Below, piece after piece: positions 41,752 to 51,334 of a stretch of DNA of 64,000 bases. The notes under the pieces were generated by a model that had not been told where the DNA came from, ran no database searches, and saw nothing but the letters and a program-made list of their open reading frames with translations. A program made the translations under genes and the position numbers. Source of the stretch: an uncultured Desulfuromonas sp. (GTDB lineage Bacteria; Desulfobacterota; Desulfuromonadia; Desulfuromonadales; Desulfuromonadaceae); assembly GCF_963678835.1 (NCBI RefSeq), contig NZ_OY787469.1:1922001-1986000 (forward strand). The letters run 5' to 3'. Numbering within the stretch: the stretch's first letter is position 1; each line of letters starts with the position of its first letter.

Positions 41752-43032
41752 ATGGAAAATTGCATCTATGACTATAAGGCCATCTCACCGCAGGGTGATG
41801 TGGTCACCGGCCAGCTTCAGGCGAGTTCAGAGGCCGCCGCTGCAATGGTTCTGCAGCAACGGGGTTTGACGCCACTGCGTATCCAAGCCGATGGCAGTAC
41901 CGCTATACAAAAGAAGTCGCGAGTTAAAGTGAAAACGGCAAAGCCGGCAGCGAAAAGTCGCTCCAACGAACGCTTCTCGCTGCCGACGTTGCAACGTCGT
42001 GCCAGTACACGGGATCTGGTGATGTTTTCCCAGGATCTTGCCGCCTTGCTGAATGCCGGTGTCCCCTTGCCGCGCAGTTTGAAAATCATTGCCGAACTGG
42101 TGGAAAAAAAGAGTTTTGAAGCGGTGATTGTCGATTTGCATGAACAGATCAAGCAGGGCAGCACGTTTTGGGAAGCCCTTGAAAGCCACCCGAACTGTTT
42201 TTCACCGGTGTTTGTCCATATGGTGAAGGCGGGTGAAGCCGGAGGTGTTCTTGACCGGGTTCTGGAGCGGTTGGGTAGCTATCTTGACGGGGTTCAGGAA
42301 CTGAAGGAATACCTGCTTTCCGCCATGATGTATCCGCTGTTTCTTCTTGTTACGGCCATGGCTTCGGTGACGGTTCTGCTGACGGTTGTTGTGCCCAAGT
42401 TTTCCGTCATTTTCGGCGATATGGGCGTGGCGTTGCCGTTTTCGACCCGGGTCTTGCTCGGCATGGGAACTTTTCTCCAGAATTATTGGTGGGCGGTGCT
42501 TCTGGTGGTGATCGCCATGGTGGTGTCCATTCGGTTGTACTCCCGTTCTCAGACCGGGCGCAAACGGTTGGATCATTTGAAATTGTGTCTCCCCGGGCTC
42601 GGGTCTTTATTCAAGCGGATTGAAATTTCACGATTTTGCCGCACCTTTGGGACCTTGCTCACCAGTGGCATCCCTATCTTATCTTCCCTGCAGATGGTGC
42701 GGGGCGTGCTTGGCAATGTGGTGTTGAGCTCATCAGTGAAAAACGTCCACGCCGAGTTGAAACAGGGCGGGACTCTCTCTGAATCTCTGGCAGCGACCGG
42801 TTTTTTTCCGGCCATGGCCATCCAAATGATTGCCATCGGCGAGGAGACCGGACGCATGGATCAGATGCTGGTGCGCATAGCCGATATGTACGATCGGGAA
42901 ATTCGTGTCACCATTAAATCGTTTACCTCGCTTTTTGAGCCGTTGATTATCTTGTTGATGGGATTGGTTATCGGCGCTATGGTCATCTCCATGCTGCTGG
43001 CGATTTTCAGCGTCAACGATATGGGATTTTAA
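41752..43032 (+). CDS. gspF: Type II secretion inner-membrane platform protein GspF
   Basis: 426 residues from ATG 41752; the TTG six bases earlier is less likely. Two T2SSF repeats: LPTLQRRASTRDLVMFSQDL with LLNAGVPLPRSL in the first, and KRIEISRFCRTFGTLLTSGI with SLQMVRGVLGN in the second; FVHMVKAGEAGGVLDRVLER and MIAIGEETGRMDQMLV are the paired G-E-x-x-G blocks. Three membrane segments (about 200, 245 and 400). A basic linker KKSRVKVKTAKPAAKSRSNE separates the N-terminal part. It holds GspE, GspL and the pseudopilus base together. Confidence 0.95.
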   Translation: MENCIYDYKAISPQGDVVTGQLQASSEAAAAMVLQQRGLTPLRIQADGSTAIQKKSRVKVKTAKPAAKSRSNERFSLPTLQRRASTRDLVMFSQDLAALLNAGVPLPRSLKIIAELVEKKSFEAVIVDLHEQIKQGSTFWEALESHPNCFSPVFVHMVKAGEAGGVLDRVLERLGSYLDGVQELKEYLLSAMMYPLFLLVTAMASVTVLLTVVVPKFSVIFGDMGVALPFSTRVLLGMGTFLQNYWWAVLLVVIAMVVSIRLYSRSQTGRKRLDHLKLCLPGLGSLFKRIEISRFCRTFGTLLTSGIPILSSLQMVRGVLGNVVLSSSVKNVHAELKQGGTLSESLAATGFFPAMAIQMIAIGEETGRMDQMLVRIADMYDREIRVTIKSFTSLFEPLIILLMGLVIGAMVISMLLAIFSVNDMGF

Positions 43033-43118
43033 TGGATATTGATACATCAGCGGAATCTGTAACAGGCACGGATGCCTTGTGGCAAAAACCTCAACTTACT
43101 GTTTTACGGAGTGACGAC

Positions 43119-43547
43119 ATGGTACGACAACGTTGCACATCAGAGCAGGGTTTTACCCTGATTGAACTTTTGGTGGTTATGATTATTATCGGTCTGCTGG
43201 CTTCTCTGGTGGCGCCGAAAATGTTTAACAAAGTAGATAGCTCGAAGATCAAAACAGCCCGTGCTCAGATTGAATTGCTCGGAACCGCTCTAGATTCCTA
43301 TCGACTTGACAATTCGATGTATCCAACCACTCAGCAGGGACTGGCTGTCTTGCGCACCCGTCCCGATGCAGTTAAAACCTGGGATGGTCCCTATTTACCC
43401 AAGGATATCCCGCTTGACCCTTGGGGAAACAGGTATGTGTACAAAGCTCCGGGTGAGCATAATGAGTACGACCTGACTTCCTATGGTGCGGACGGCAAAG
43501 TGGGTGGCGAGGATGATGCCGCCGATATTAACAGCTGGGAAAACTGA
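43119..43547 (+). CDS. gspG: Major pseudopilin GspG
   Basis: 142 residues from ATG 43119, seven bases after GGAG; the same frame is open back to an ATG at 43032 that overlaps the gspF stop and would add 29 unconserved residues. Prepilin signal ends EQG before FTLIELLVVMIIIGLLASLV (cleavage by prepilin peptidase), followed by IKTARAQIELLGTALDSYRL, MYPTTQQGLAVLRTRP and the calcium-binding C-terminal part DPWGNRYVYKAPGEHNEYDL with SYGADGKVGGEDDAADI. All are GspG hallmarks. Forms the periplasmic pseudopilus shaft. Confidence 0.95.
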   Translation: MVRQRCTSEQGFTLIELLVVMIIIGLLASLVAPKMFNKVDSSKIKTARAQIELLGTALDSYRLDNSMYPTTQQGLAVLRTRPDAVKTWDGPYLPKDIPLDPWGNRYVYKAPGEHNEYDLTSYGADGKVGGEDDAADINSWEN

Positions 43548-43559
43548 TTCATTGCCCAT

Positions 43560-44051
43560 ATGGCTGTAAAGCGATCCCCCCATGGATTTACCCTCATCGA
43601 GCTGATCGTTGTCGTGTTGTTGATCAGCTTGAGTACTGCTCTGGTGATTGGCGTCAATTTTCGCCAAAGTGATAGCGTTCGTCTCAATGCCGCTGCGCGG
43701 GAGTTGCAGGCCTTCTTGCAACTTGCGCGCAGTCGGGCCATTTTTCTGAAGCAGAATAACCGCTGCTTTTATCAGTCATCGTCTCGTCAAATCTCAGCCG
43801 ATCTGGCGTCGCATCCTTTTGTTCTGCCGCAAAGTGTCGAATTGATAGTGAATACTGTTGAGGGGGGCGGCATGAATGATACTGAAGCCAAACAGCCATT
43901 TCTTCTCTATTATGCCGACGGCTCAGCTGCAGGGCCGAAGATCTCTCTGGTCAATGCCGGTAAACGGATTGCCGTCACTATTGACCCCCTGCTTGGCTTT
44001 GTGTCGATGGAACCCGCTTCATTGAAGGATGGGGCCGGGAGCGAGCAATGA
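43560..44051 (+). CDS. gspH: Minor pseudopilin GspH
   Basis: 163 residues. Prepilin N-terminus SPHG before FTLIELIVVVLLISLSTALV, then a GspH-type segment SVRLNAAARELQAFLQLARS RAIFLKQ and a beta-rich globular part. Position directly after gspG and overlap with gspI by ATGA support the assignment; GspH sequences are poorly conserved beyond the N-terminal helix. It is expected in the pseudopilus tip region. Confidence 0.8.
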   Translation: MAVKRSPHGFTLIELIVVVLLISLSTALVIGVNFRQSDSVRLNAAARELQAFLQLARSRAIFLKQNNRCFYQSSSRQISADLASHPFVLPQSVELIVNTVEGGGMNDTEAKQPFLLYYADGSAAGPKISLVNAGKRIAVTIDPLLGFVSMEPASLKDGAGSEQ

Positions 44052-44530
44052 ACAGGCCACGTCAGCCCCATCACGGGCAGGGGGGATTTTCCCTGATCGA
44101 AATGCTGGTGGCCGTTGTTCTGGTCGGAATGGTGCTGACGGTTTTTCTCCAGGTCTTTTCAGGCAGTATGCGTCTGTCACGCAAGAGCCGGGCAATGCTG
44201 GAGCACCACCTGCAGGCGGAAGCACTTTTTTCCCGTGTGTTGTTACAGGACGAGCGTGATGAATACTTCGCCTGGCAAGGGGAAAACGACATCGGCCGCT
44301 GGGAGATTGTTCTGCAGGAACTTGACACCGTTGTGCCCCTTGAGGAGCAGGATGAAATCACTCTGGCGCTGCCTTCAGAATTATTTATCGAAACCCTGAC
44401 CTTTTATCCTGCCGCGACAACGACCAGCGTTGTTTTGCAGCAAATCAGACGCTGGCCCCTGAATCATTTCAGTGAAGATTTTCGCCTGCAAAATGTGCTG
44501 CCTGCTGCCGTGCAAGAGACCATCGAATGA
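44048..44530 (+). CDS. gspI: Minor pseudopilin GspI
   Basis: 160 residues. Prepilin signal GQGG before FSLIEMLVAVVLVGMVLTVF, followed by MRLSRKSRAMLEHHLQAEAL and a short beta-rich domain. Assigned as GspI by position between gspH and gspJ and by the L-I-E-M/V-L-V-A start. Overlaps both neighbours by ATGA, so expression is coupled. It forms the tip complex with GspJ and GspK. Confidence 0.75.
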   Translation: MNRPRQPHHGQGGFSLIEMLVAVVLVGMVLTVFLQVFSGSMRLSRKSRAMLEHHLQAEALFSRVLLQDERDEYFAWQGENDIGRWEIVLQELDTVVPLEEQDEITLALPSELFIETLTFYPAATTTSVVLQQIRRWPLNHFSEDFRLQNVLPAAVQETIE

Positions 44531-45291
44531 TTATGCTGTTTCAACAGATATTACATCGTTGCCGGCAAAAACAGGGCTTTACCCTGATTGAACTGCTGAT
44601 CTCCATGACGATCATGGCGATGTTGATCACGGTGCTGTATCAGGCGTTTTCAACCGCCTCGCGGGTGTGGACAAAGCAGGAGTTGTTTGACGAAGCCCGT
44701 GCCCGACAGATGGCGACCAGTCGGCTGATCCGTTCGGACCTTCAACATTTGATCCCCTATCGTTATGTGGCCGAAAAAGGTGAATTTGATCTTTTTTCCA
44801 TGGCTCCCAACGTTCTTTTTTACGTGACCAGTGAAGGATTTGGTGCCCGTGGCCGGGACCACTTCGGTCTTTTTTTCACGTGCTGCTTTCTCCAGCCTGA
44901 GGATGATGGGACACTGACATTGCGGCTGTTTAAAACGGCCTATCCTGAAGCAGATTTTCTTGACGTATTTGAACAGTTTCTCGACCAGTCGTTACAGGAA
45001 CAACAAGCCTGGTCACCACCGCTTTTTCTGCGGGAGCACAGCGTCACGGTGATGTCTGAGCTGACCGAAGCCGGTTTCTTTGCTTTTTCTTTGCCCGTGT
45101 CCGGCGAGGATGCGGATTGGGATGAAGAAGAGCGTTTTTTTCAGCGACTGGCAGAACCGTTTGCATTGCATCGTGAGGTTCCGGAGGCAGTCTCTTTTAC
45201 CTATCAGTTTGATCAGGCCTGGCACGATCTGCAGGTGGTCCCCTTTTGTCAGCCGGATCCGACGGCCAGTGATGAGGAGACAGAGCAGTGA
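44527..45291 (+). CDS. gspJ: Minor pseudopilin GspJ
   Basis: 254 residues. Prepilin signal KQG before FTLIELLISMTIMAMLITVLY, then QAFSTASRVWTKQELFDEAR and a large beta-domain, longer than most minor pseudopilins, as expected for GspJ. It overlaps gspI and gspK by four bases each. The C-terminus is acidic (PDPTASDEETEQ). Part of the tip trimer GspIJK. Confidence 0.8.
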   Translation: MIMLFQQILHRCRQKQGFTLIELLISMTIMAMLITVLYQAFSTASRVWTKQELFDEARARQMATSRLIRSDLQHLIPYRYVAEKGEFDLFSMAPNVLFYVTSEGFGARGRDHFGLFFTCCFLQPEDDGTLTLRLFKTAYPEADFLDVFEQFLDQSLQEQQAWSPPLFLREHSVTVMSELTEAGFFAFSLPVSGEDADWDEEERFFQRLAEPFALHREVPEAVSFTYQFDQAWHDLQVVPFCQPDPTASDEETEQ

Positions 45292-46340
45292 TTGGCCCAT
45301 TCTGGTCAAAGCTTTTATCTGGCAGGATGTTGAACATGTCCCATTCTGTTGTACCAAGCCAGGGTCGACTTTGTGCCAGAACCACTAACAGTTTTTTAGG
45401 GGCATTAACGTCATCTTCAACTGGTAGTGCGCTGGTTGCCGTCCTGTGGATTTTACTGTTGTTGTCGGTGATGGCCTTGAGCTATGCTCGTACGACCAGG
45501 CTGCAGGCTCGTAGCGGGTTGACCCGAACCGAGATCTTGCGTGATCACTATCGTATGGCCGGTGCTTTTGAGCTGGCCCATCATGAGTATGACAAATATG
45601 TTCGTAACAAGGCATTGCTTGCCCGTCGCGAAGAGATCGAAGAGCTGACCGGAAAGCCTCTGGCGTTGTGGTATCCGCGTTATGCACCCTGGTTGATTGA
45701 TGTTGATGGTGCCTCTTTTGCGGTGCAGTTGTGTAACGAAGCCGGGCGGTTTGATGTCAGCCAGATGACCTCTGATCAGTGGGAACGTGTTCTTGTCGCC
45801 TGCGGCGTGGAGGATGAAGAGCTGCGTGGCGCCGTGAGGGATTCTGTTACCGATTGGAGTGATGGCGATGAAGCTCATCACCTGCAAGGGGTGGAAAGCG
45901 AGGCCTATCTGGAGAAAGATCCACCTTATCGAAGCAAGAATCATGTCATTCAGTCGATGGCGGAGCTTCTTTTGGTCCAGGGCGTCAGTCGCGACCTTTA
46001 TTATGGCAGTGCCGAGCATCCCGGTCTGATTGATTTCCTCTCCGTTTATGGTCATGCCGGCAAGCTCGATATTAACTGTGCCGCCCCGCAGACGCTGGCT
46101 TTGGCCCAGAGTCTTGACGAGGAGGAGCGCCAGGCCGTTTTGGCCTATAGACAGCAGCAACGGATCCGCAATATGGCTGAATTGGCCGAGCTGGTCGGCA
46201 TTGACGGATACAGCCAGCTGCAGCGTGATTTTGAGGTTGTCGAAACCCCTGATTATGTTACTATCTCCGTTTCGCACTGGCCTGTTTCGACCGCAAAGCC
46301 TCCGGCGTTGTGGTCTCATCGGACATTCAAGGTTGAGTAA
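45288..46340 (+). CDS. gspK: Minor pseudopilin GspK
   Basis: 350 residues if the GTG at 45288 (overlapping the gspJ stop) is used; that leaves an unusually long leader of about 45 residues before the hydrophobic segment GSALVAVLWILLLLSVMALS. An ATG at 45327 or 45336 would give a shorter leader. Large helical domain with NEAGRFDVSQM, VTDWSDGDEAHHLQG and YGHAGKLDINCAAPQTL matches GspK, including the N-x-x-G-x-x-D/N start of the helix-hairpin region. Caps the pseudopilus. Confidence 0.88.
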   Translation: MIGPFWSKLLSGRMLNMSHSVVPSQGRLCARTTNSFLGALTSSSTGSALVAVLWILLLLSVMALSYARTTRLQARSGLTRTEILRDHYRMAGAFELAHHEYDKYVRNKALLARREEIEELTGKPLALWYPRYAPWLIDVDGASFAVQLCNEAGRFDVSQMTSDQWERVLVACGVEDEELRGAVRDSVTDWSDGDEAHHLQGVESEAYLEKDPPYRSKNHVIQSMAELLLVQGVSRDLYYGSAEHPGLIDFLSVYGHAGKLDINCAAPQTLALAQSLDEEERQAVLAYRQQQRIRNMAELAELVGIDGYSQLQRDFEVVETPDYVTISVSHWPVSTAKPPALWSHRTFKVE

Positions 46341-47581
46341 TGGCTTTTTTACCGAAAACACATGTTCTTTTGTGTTGTGAACACCGCCTGTTGCTGTATC
46401 AGGTGCAGGGCCAGAAAATTGTTTTTTCCCAGGAATGGTCTCTGGGCGATGAGGGAGGCTTTGCCGCCGCACTGCTGGAAGTCGGTCAGGTTTCGGCGCA
46501 AAAAAGCGATGAGGCTCTCATTGTCGGCTTTCCCCTCAATGCGTTTAATTTCGTTCATTTTACGTTGCCGAATGCCGCCCAGGAGAATCTGGACGAAGCG
46601 GTCGGTTATGAGCTGATGCGCCATGTGGCGTATGATCTGTCTCAAGCCTGGTATGATTATCAGCTTTCGGAACAGGGCGGCAGTCTGCGGATTGACGTGA
46701 TGTTGGCCCTGCGCTTGCCGCTTCAACAACAGCTAGCGGCGATTTCCGCCGCTGGTTTAACGGTGACCGGGATGGCTCCGACACTGCTTGTCGCGGCATG
46801 GCTCACCGGTCACAACGGCCTTTTTGTTCAGGGCGGCGACAAAACACTGGAATGTTTGACCTGTCGCTCCGGCCACGTTGAGTTGGCTGTTTCGCGAGAC
46901 TGTGCCAATACATCCGACAGTCAGCTTTTGCAGCCTCTTCCGCAGGAGCTATCGGCAGATGATGAACTCTGTGTGCTGGACGAAAATGCTTTGACGGAAA
47001 AAATCAGTCAACAGATGGATCGAACGTTGCGGGTCTTTGCGCTGGGGGTCGGTGATTCCGTCTCGTCACTCAAGGCGTTGCCGCATCGTATCGATCTGGT
47101 TCCGCCGCATGTGCTGCGACAGCGACGGTTACGTCTTCGGCTGCTGATTGGTGCCGGTCTGCTTTTTGCGGTGAGTCTTCTGGTGTATCCTGCGGCGGAA
47201 TGGCTGGGGAAACAAAGTGCCCTGGCCGGTCTTGACAGTCAGATTAGCGAGATGCGTCATCAGGTGGAAGCGCTGTCGACACTGCGAGAACAGAATCAGG
47301 AGATGAAGGATCGTGTGGAACGCCTTGCCGCTTATGTGCAGGGACGGACCCGGCCCCTTGATCTGCTCAAGGAAGTGACGGATGTCCTGACGGCGGAAAC
47401 CTGGTTAAGCGCTTTTGAAATCCATGAACAACAATTGATCCTGCGCGGAACCACTGCTGACGCCACTGCCGTTCTCGAGGCTCTGGCAACATCGCCGTTG
47501 CTGCAGGATGTCAAGTTTGATTCTCCCGTGGTGAAAAAAGGGACGTTGGAAACATTTTCCATCGTCGCAACACTCAAGTAA
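46340..47581 (+). CDS. gspL: Type II secretion protein GspL
   Basis: 413 residues. An actin-like cytoplasmic domain (about 1-250, with FVHFTLPNAAQENLDEAVGY) is followed by one membrane segment (about 268-285, LLIGAGLLFAVSLLVYPAAE), a periplasmic coiled coil and a small ferredoxin-like domain (about 340-413). This is the GspL plan. It links GspE in the cytoplasm with GspM and the pseudopilus. Overlaps gspK by one base. Confidence 0.85.
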   Translation: MAFLPKTHVLLCCEHRLLLYQVQGQKIVFSQEWSLGDEGGFAAALLEVGQVSAQKSDEALIVGFPLNAFNFVHFTLPNAAQENLDEAVGYELMRHVAYDLSQAWYDYQLSEQGGSLRIDVMLALRLPLQQQLAAISAAGLTVTGMAPTLLVAAWLTGHNGLFVQGGDKTLECLTCRSGHVELAVSRDCANTSDSQLLQPLPQELSADDELCVLDENALTEKISQQMDRTLRVFALGVGDSVSSLKALPHRIDLVPPHVLRQRRLRLRLLIGAGLLFAVSLLVYPAAEWLGKQSALAGLDSQISEMRHQVEALSTLREQNQEMKDRVERLAAYVQGRTRPLDLLKEVTDVLTAETWLSAFEIHEQQLILRGTTADATAVLEALATSPLLQDVKFDSPVVKKGTLETFSIVATLK

Positions 47582-47597
47582 TTTTGCTGAAACAGGT

Positions 47598-48173
47598 ATG
47601 ATGAAATTTACGCGGCCAACATCGTTAACATCACTTCAACCGAATCAGCTGTTGATTCCGGTGGCTATCTTTCTATTTATTCTGGTCGCCGGTCGTTGGG
47701 CCATGGATCAATGGCACAGCCATCTTGCCGATCAGGATCAGATGCTTGAGCTGCGCCTGATGCAACGGGATAAATACCAGCGCATTATCGAGAACAGCAC
47801 GGCTTATGAAAAGCTGAATACGTCCCTGGCGAACATGCAGGAAACGGTTGATCAAAAACGTCTGTTCAAGGCTGCATCTGAAGCCTTGTCCCAAGCACGC
47901 TTTCAGAATTTGATCAAAGATTTGGCAACAAAGAATCATATCGATATCCGTTCCACCAGGGCAGTCTCTTTAAAGGCGCAGGAGCAGGTGCAGCGGGTCG
48001 GCTTGCGGATTGACGCCAAGGGGGAGATCGGTGCCATTCGGGACTTTTTGGTCGATTTGCGAAATGACCCCCATTATATTTTTATTTCCTCTCTGGAGGT
48101 TCGCACCATCAATCCAAGGGAACAACGTTATTACTACCTTACGGCTGAGCTTGTGGCCATACAGGATCTGTAA
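47598..48173 (+). CDS. gspM: Type II secretion protein GspM (PilO-like)
   Basis: 191 residues starting ATGATG at 47598. One membrane segment near the N-terminus (LLIPVAIFLFILVAGRWAM, about 19-37), a coiled coil (LMQRDKYQRIIENSTAYEKL) and a ferredoxin-like periplasmic domain. GspM proteins are defined by this plan and by standing behind gspL; sequence alone could equally be called PilO-like. It stabilises GspL. Confidence 0.75.
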   Translation: MMKFTRPTSLTSLQPNQLLIPVAIFLFILVAGRWAMDQWHSHLADQDQMLELRLMQRDKYQRIIENSTAYEKLNTSLANMQETVDQKRLFKAASEALSQARFQNLIKDLATKNHIDIRSTRAVSLKAQEQVQRVGLRIDAKGEIGAIRDFLVDLRNDPHYIFISSLEVRTINPREQRYYYLTAELVAIQDL

Positions 48174-48176
48174 CCG

Positions 48177-48974
48177 GTGAAGAAACTGTCTTTACGTACC
48201 GTAGTGCTTGTTGTTTTGTTGTTGGGGGTTGTCCTCAATGTTGCCTTGGCTTTGCGTGTTTATCAACGTAACCGTCATATTGACAGCTCCACGACTTCGC
48301 GTTCTCAACAAAGCTCAGAGGCTTCCGGCTCACTGGTTAAGGATCTCAATGCCTTACTGAGTCCGCCTACTTTTCGTCATACTGTCTATGAGGGCATTGA
48401 GAATCGTAACCTGTTTTCTCAGACCCGTACTGCTTGGAAACCGCCAATTGATGAAGATGAAGAACCGGAGGAAACATTCAGCAAAGCCCGTCGAACAGAC
48501 GTCGTGCTCTATGGAACCTATCTGTCCCAGGGGCGTCTCAGGGCACTGGTGGAGTTTCCCCATTTGGAAGAAAAGTTACGTCGCCAGCGTCTTTTTGCCG
48601 GTGAACAGGTGACCAGTAACGCTAAAAAAAAGAAATCCTATACGATTGTCAGTGTTAAGGACGACAGTATTACGGTAAAAGATCAAAATGCCGTGGTGTT
48701 TCGTGTCGGCCTCTACGATGCGAAAAAGAAACCACATCGTTCAGCCGCTGTGGCGAAAACATCGATCACGGTTGAAAAAGACGATAGGAACGAGGGTGGT
48801 TCCTCCGTTGTTGCCGGAAAATCGCGTGCAGAATCTGCCGCAGAAGTGGTGCATCAACGCCAGGCGAAAGCGCGTCAGGAACAGATGATTAAATCTGGTG
48901 AATTGCGTAAAGTAACGACCCCCTTCGGAACGGCCTATGTCAAAAGTCCTGCGACAAAAAAAGAAGAAAAATAA
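48177..48974 (+). CDS. gspC: GspC-like inner-membrane protein with homology region, no PDZ domain
   Basis: 265 residues from GTG 48177. One membrane segment (about 8-26), then a GspC homology region (about 75-180): YEGIENRNLFSQ, TDVVLYGTYLSQGRLRALVE, QRLFAGEQV, YTIVSVKDDSITVKDQNAVV, the pattern L-x-G-T...A-x-V/I-x...I-x-x-V-x-x-D-x-V. The C-terminal part is basic and repeatedly charged instead of a PDZ domain. Together with its place next to the secretin gene this supports a GspC role, linking the platform with GspD. Confidence 0.7.
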   Translation: MKKLSLRTVVLVVLLLGVVLNVALALRVYQRNRHIDSSTTSRSQQSSEASGSLVKDLNALLSPPTFRHTVYEGIENRNLFSQTRTAWKPPIDEDEEPEETFSKARRTDVVLYGTYLSQGRLRALVEFPHLEEKLRRQRLFAGEQVTSNAKKKKSYTIVSVKDDSITVKDQNAVVFRVGLYDAKKKPHRSAAVAKTSITVEKDDRNEGGSSVVAGKSRAESAAEVVHQRQAKARQEQMIKSGELRKVTTPFGTAYVKSPATKKEEK

Positions 48975-48977
48975 CGT

Positions 48978-51272
48978 ATGAATTCGTTCGAAAAGGTCGA
49001 TGTGTCCATGAATGATTTGATCCCCCGCTTGTTGCACAACACGCTGACAGTTGTGTGTTGTACCCTGATTTTGACATTGCTCTCATCCTGTTCGTTGTTG
49101 AAACCGACGGCACGTGATCTGGCCTCGGCTCCGTTGTTGGAGATCGAAAAACCGCAGACTAAAAAAGTTCGGGACGCTGCAATTTCAGGAGAAGATCAAG
49201 GACGAGCCGAAAATGAGTCTCTGGAGAAGTTGCAGCAGGATATGAAAACTCTGGAGGAGCGTGAAGAGGCATTCAATTACAAACTGACCACAATGATGCG
49301 AAGCAACGCCGTGCCGACATCGTTTGAGCAATCGCCACAGGGTTCCTCACTAAAGCGCGTCACTGGTCGTCAGGAGATCGCCTGCCATTTCGACAATGCC
49401 GATTTACTCGAAGTGGTTCGCTTGTTTATGCAGGAATACCTTAACGCGGATTTTTTGATCTATCCTGGTGTTGAAGGATCCGTAACCATGGAGGTTGAGC
49501 GCTCCATGACGATGGATGAAATCCGTCACCTTCTCGATGGGGTGCTGCAGATCAATCGTATGACGATGTTCTATCAGGATGATCGCTGGCATATTATGCC
49601 TTTGGAAGAGGCCCCCATCGCCCTTGGTCAGGAGCGCCTGTTACTGCCTGGAGCCGATCATGTTGTTCGTGGACAGATCATTCAAGCCTACACTTTGCGT
49701 TATATCACGGCTTCTGAACTGGTGAAAGTAATCGCTCCTTATCTGACCAAAGGGGCCCAAGTTTATGCCCACGAGTCCAGCGGTGTGTTGCTGGTGTGTG
49801 ATTATCCCCATGTGCAGGCCAAAATTGACAAGTTGATTCAGCTCTTTGATGTTGGTCCGTTTGCCGGTACCCATATGAAGGTATTCTGGCCCCAATATGT
49901 GCTTGCCGATGAACTGGTTAAGGAGCTGGATGCTCTGGCAGAAAGTGTTTCCTTGGCCGCTGGAACTGACACAAGTGCCAACAGTAGCCTGTCTTTTGTC
50001 GCTATGCCGCGATTGAATCTTCTTCTGGCTATGTCGCGAGACTCTGAATCGCTGGAGTTTGTCGACCTGTGGGTCAACGAGCTTGATCGCGAGATTCCAA
50101 CCGTGCTTCAACAGAACCAGGAAGAGGGTATTTATATTTACTCCGTTAAAAACGGTATGGCCACAGATATTGTCACTGTTCTTGAGGGATTGTTTGGTGA
50201 GGGAAATACCACGGCAGCAGCTGACTCAAAAGGTAAAGACGAAAACCTGCCAAGCGGTGTGCAACTCACCCGCTTGAGCAGTGGTATTGATAAGAATAAA
50301 ACCACGCAAAAAACTGCTGGCCCAGGTGCCGTCAGTGGCTCGCTCAGTGGACCGGTGACCTTTGTTGTTGATGAAATCACCAATGCTATTCTTGTCCGCT
50401 CAAGCGGAACTGATTATCGCAAGGTACTGCCGGTAATCGAACGCCTTGACACCTACCCGAAGCAAGCTCTTATTGAAGTCACCATCGCCGAAATCCAACT
50501 GGATGAAAGCAATTCACTTGGCGTTGAGTGGCAGTATTTTGCCAAGAATGTCGGAGGCAGTCCTAATGCACAAAGCGGACTCAGTGTTGACTCTGGACTA
50601 GGTGTGGTCTCAGGTGGTAGCAGCCTGATCAGTTCAGGCTTGAGTTACGTGGTGGAAAATACCGATCGCTTTAAGGCGGCCTTGCGCGCTTATTCTGGGC
50701 AAAATCGCGTTAATGTTCTTTCTGCCCCACATATACTGGCTTCAGACAACCAGGAAGCCAAAATCGATATTGGTGATGAGGTGCCTATTGTTACCTCTGA
50801 ATATCGGACAACAGAATCCTCTTCAACTGCCACGACCGTTGATAAAACCATCCAGTATCGTAATGTCGGCGTCATTTTGTCTGTAACTCCCCACATCAGT
50901 GAAAATGGCACCGTGCGTATGGAAATCTCGCAAGAGGTCAGTGAACTGTCACAAAAAACCGTCGAAGGTGTTGACTCACCGGTGTTCTCAAAACGCTCTG
51001 CCACAACTCAGTTGGCGGTCAATGACGGTCAGACCATTGTTATCGCCGGATTAATGCAGCAAACCGCCAGCAAGTCGTCTTCGGGGGTTCCCTTTCTGGC
51101 TCGTTTACCGTTGATCCGTTATCTTGTTGGCTATGATGGCCAGGATTTTGCGAGTACCGAGCTGATGATTTTTATCACGCCGCATGTTGTTTTAACCGGT
51201 GAAGACTCTGATTTTATCAGTCGTTCGTTTCTGAAACGTCTTGAAACCCTTCGTTCTGATATGGAACATTGA
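48978..51272 (+). CDS. gspD: Type II secretion secretin GspD (lipoprotein)
   Basis: 764 residues. A lipobox LSSC (Cys38; Cys28 if ATG 49011, which gives a more usual signal length, is the true start) predicts an outer-membrane lipoprotein. N0 domain (IACHFDNADLLEVVRLFM), three N1-type domains (TASELVKVIAPYLTKG, VLADELVKELDALAES, GMATDIVTVLEGLFGEG) and the secretin core: VNVLSAPHILASDNQEAKI, GDEVPIVTS, YRNVGVILSVTPHISENG, DGQTIVIAGLM and FLARLPLIRYLVG, then TELMIFITPHVV. It forms the outer-membrane gate. Last gene of the gsp operon. Confidence 0.95.
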   Translation: MNSFEKVDVSMNDLIPRLLHNTLTVVCCTLILTLLSSCSLLKPTARDLASAPLLEIEKPQTKKVRDAAISGEDQGRAENESLEKLQQDMKTLEEREEAFNYKLTTMMRSNAVPTSFEQSPQGSSLKRVTGRQEIACHFDNADLLEVVRLFMQEYLNADFLIYPGVEGSVTMEVERSMTMDEIRHLLDGVLQINRMTMFYQDDRWHIMPLEEAPIALGQERLLLPGADHVVRGQIIQAYTLRYITASELVKVIAPYLTKGAQVYAHESSGVLLVCDYPHVQAKIDKLIQLFDVGPFAGTHMKVFWPQYVLADELVKELDALAESVSLAAGTDTSANSSLSFVAMPRLNLLLAMSRDSESLEFVDLWVNELDREIPTVLQQNQEEGIYIYSVKNGMATDIVTVLEGLFGEGNTTAAADSKGKDENLPSGVQLTRLSSGIDKNKTTQKTAGPGAVSGSLSGPVTFVVDEITNAILVRSSGTDYRKVLPVIERLDTYPKQALIEVTIAEIQLDESNSLGVEWQYFAKNVGGSPNAQSGLSVDSGLGVVSGGSSLISSGLSYVVENTDRFKAALRAYSGQNRVNVLSAPHILASDNQEAKIDIGDEVPIVTSEYRTTESSSTATTVDKTIQYRNVGVILSVTPHISENGTVRMEISQEVSELSQKTVEGVDSPVFSKRSATTQLAVNDGQTIVIAGLMQQTASKSSSGVPFLARLPLIRYLVGYDGQDFASTELMIFITPHVVLTGEDSDFISRSFLKRLETLRSDMEH

Positions 51273-51334
51273 TCTTTCGTGTCCGCATTGCAAGGTGATG
51301 GGCGGTTCTTTTTTGAAAGGATATTGAAGCAACC

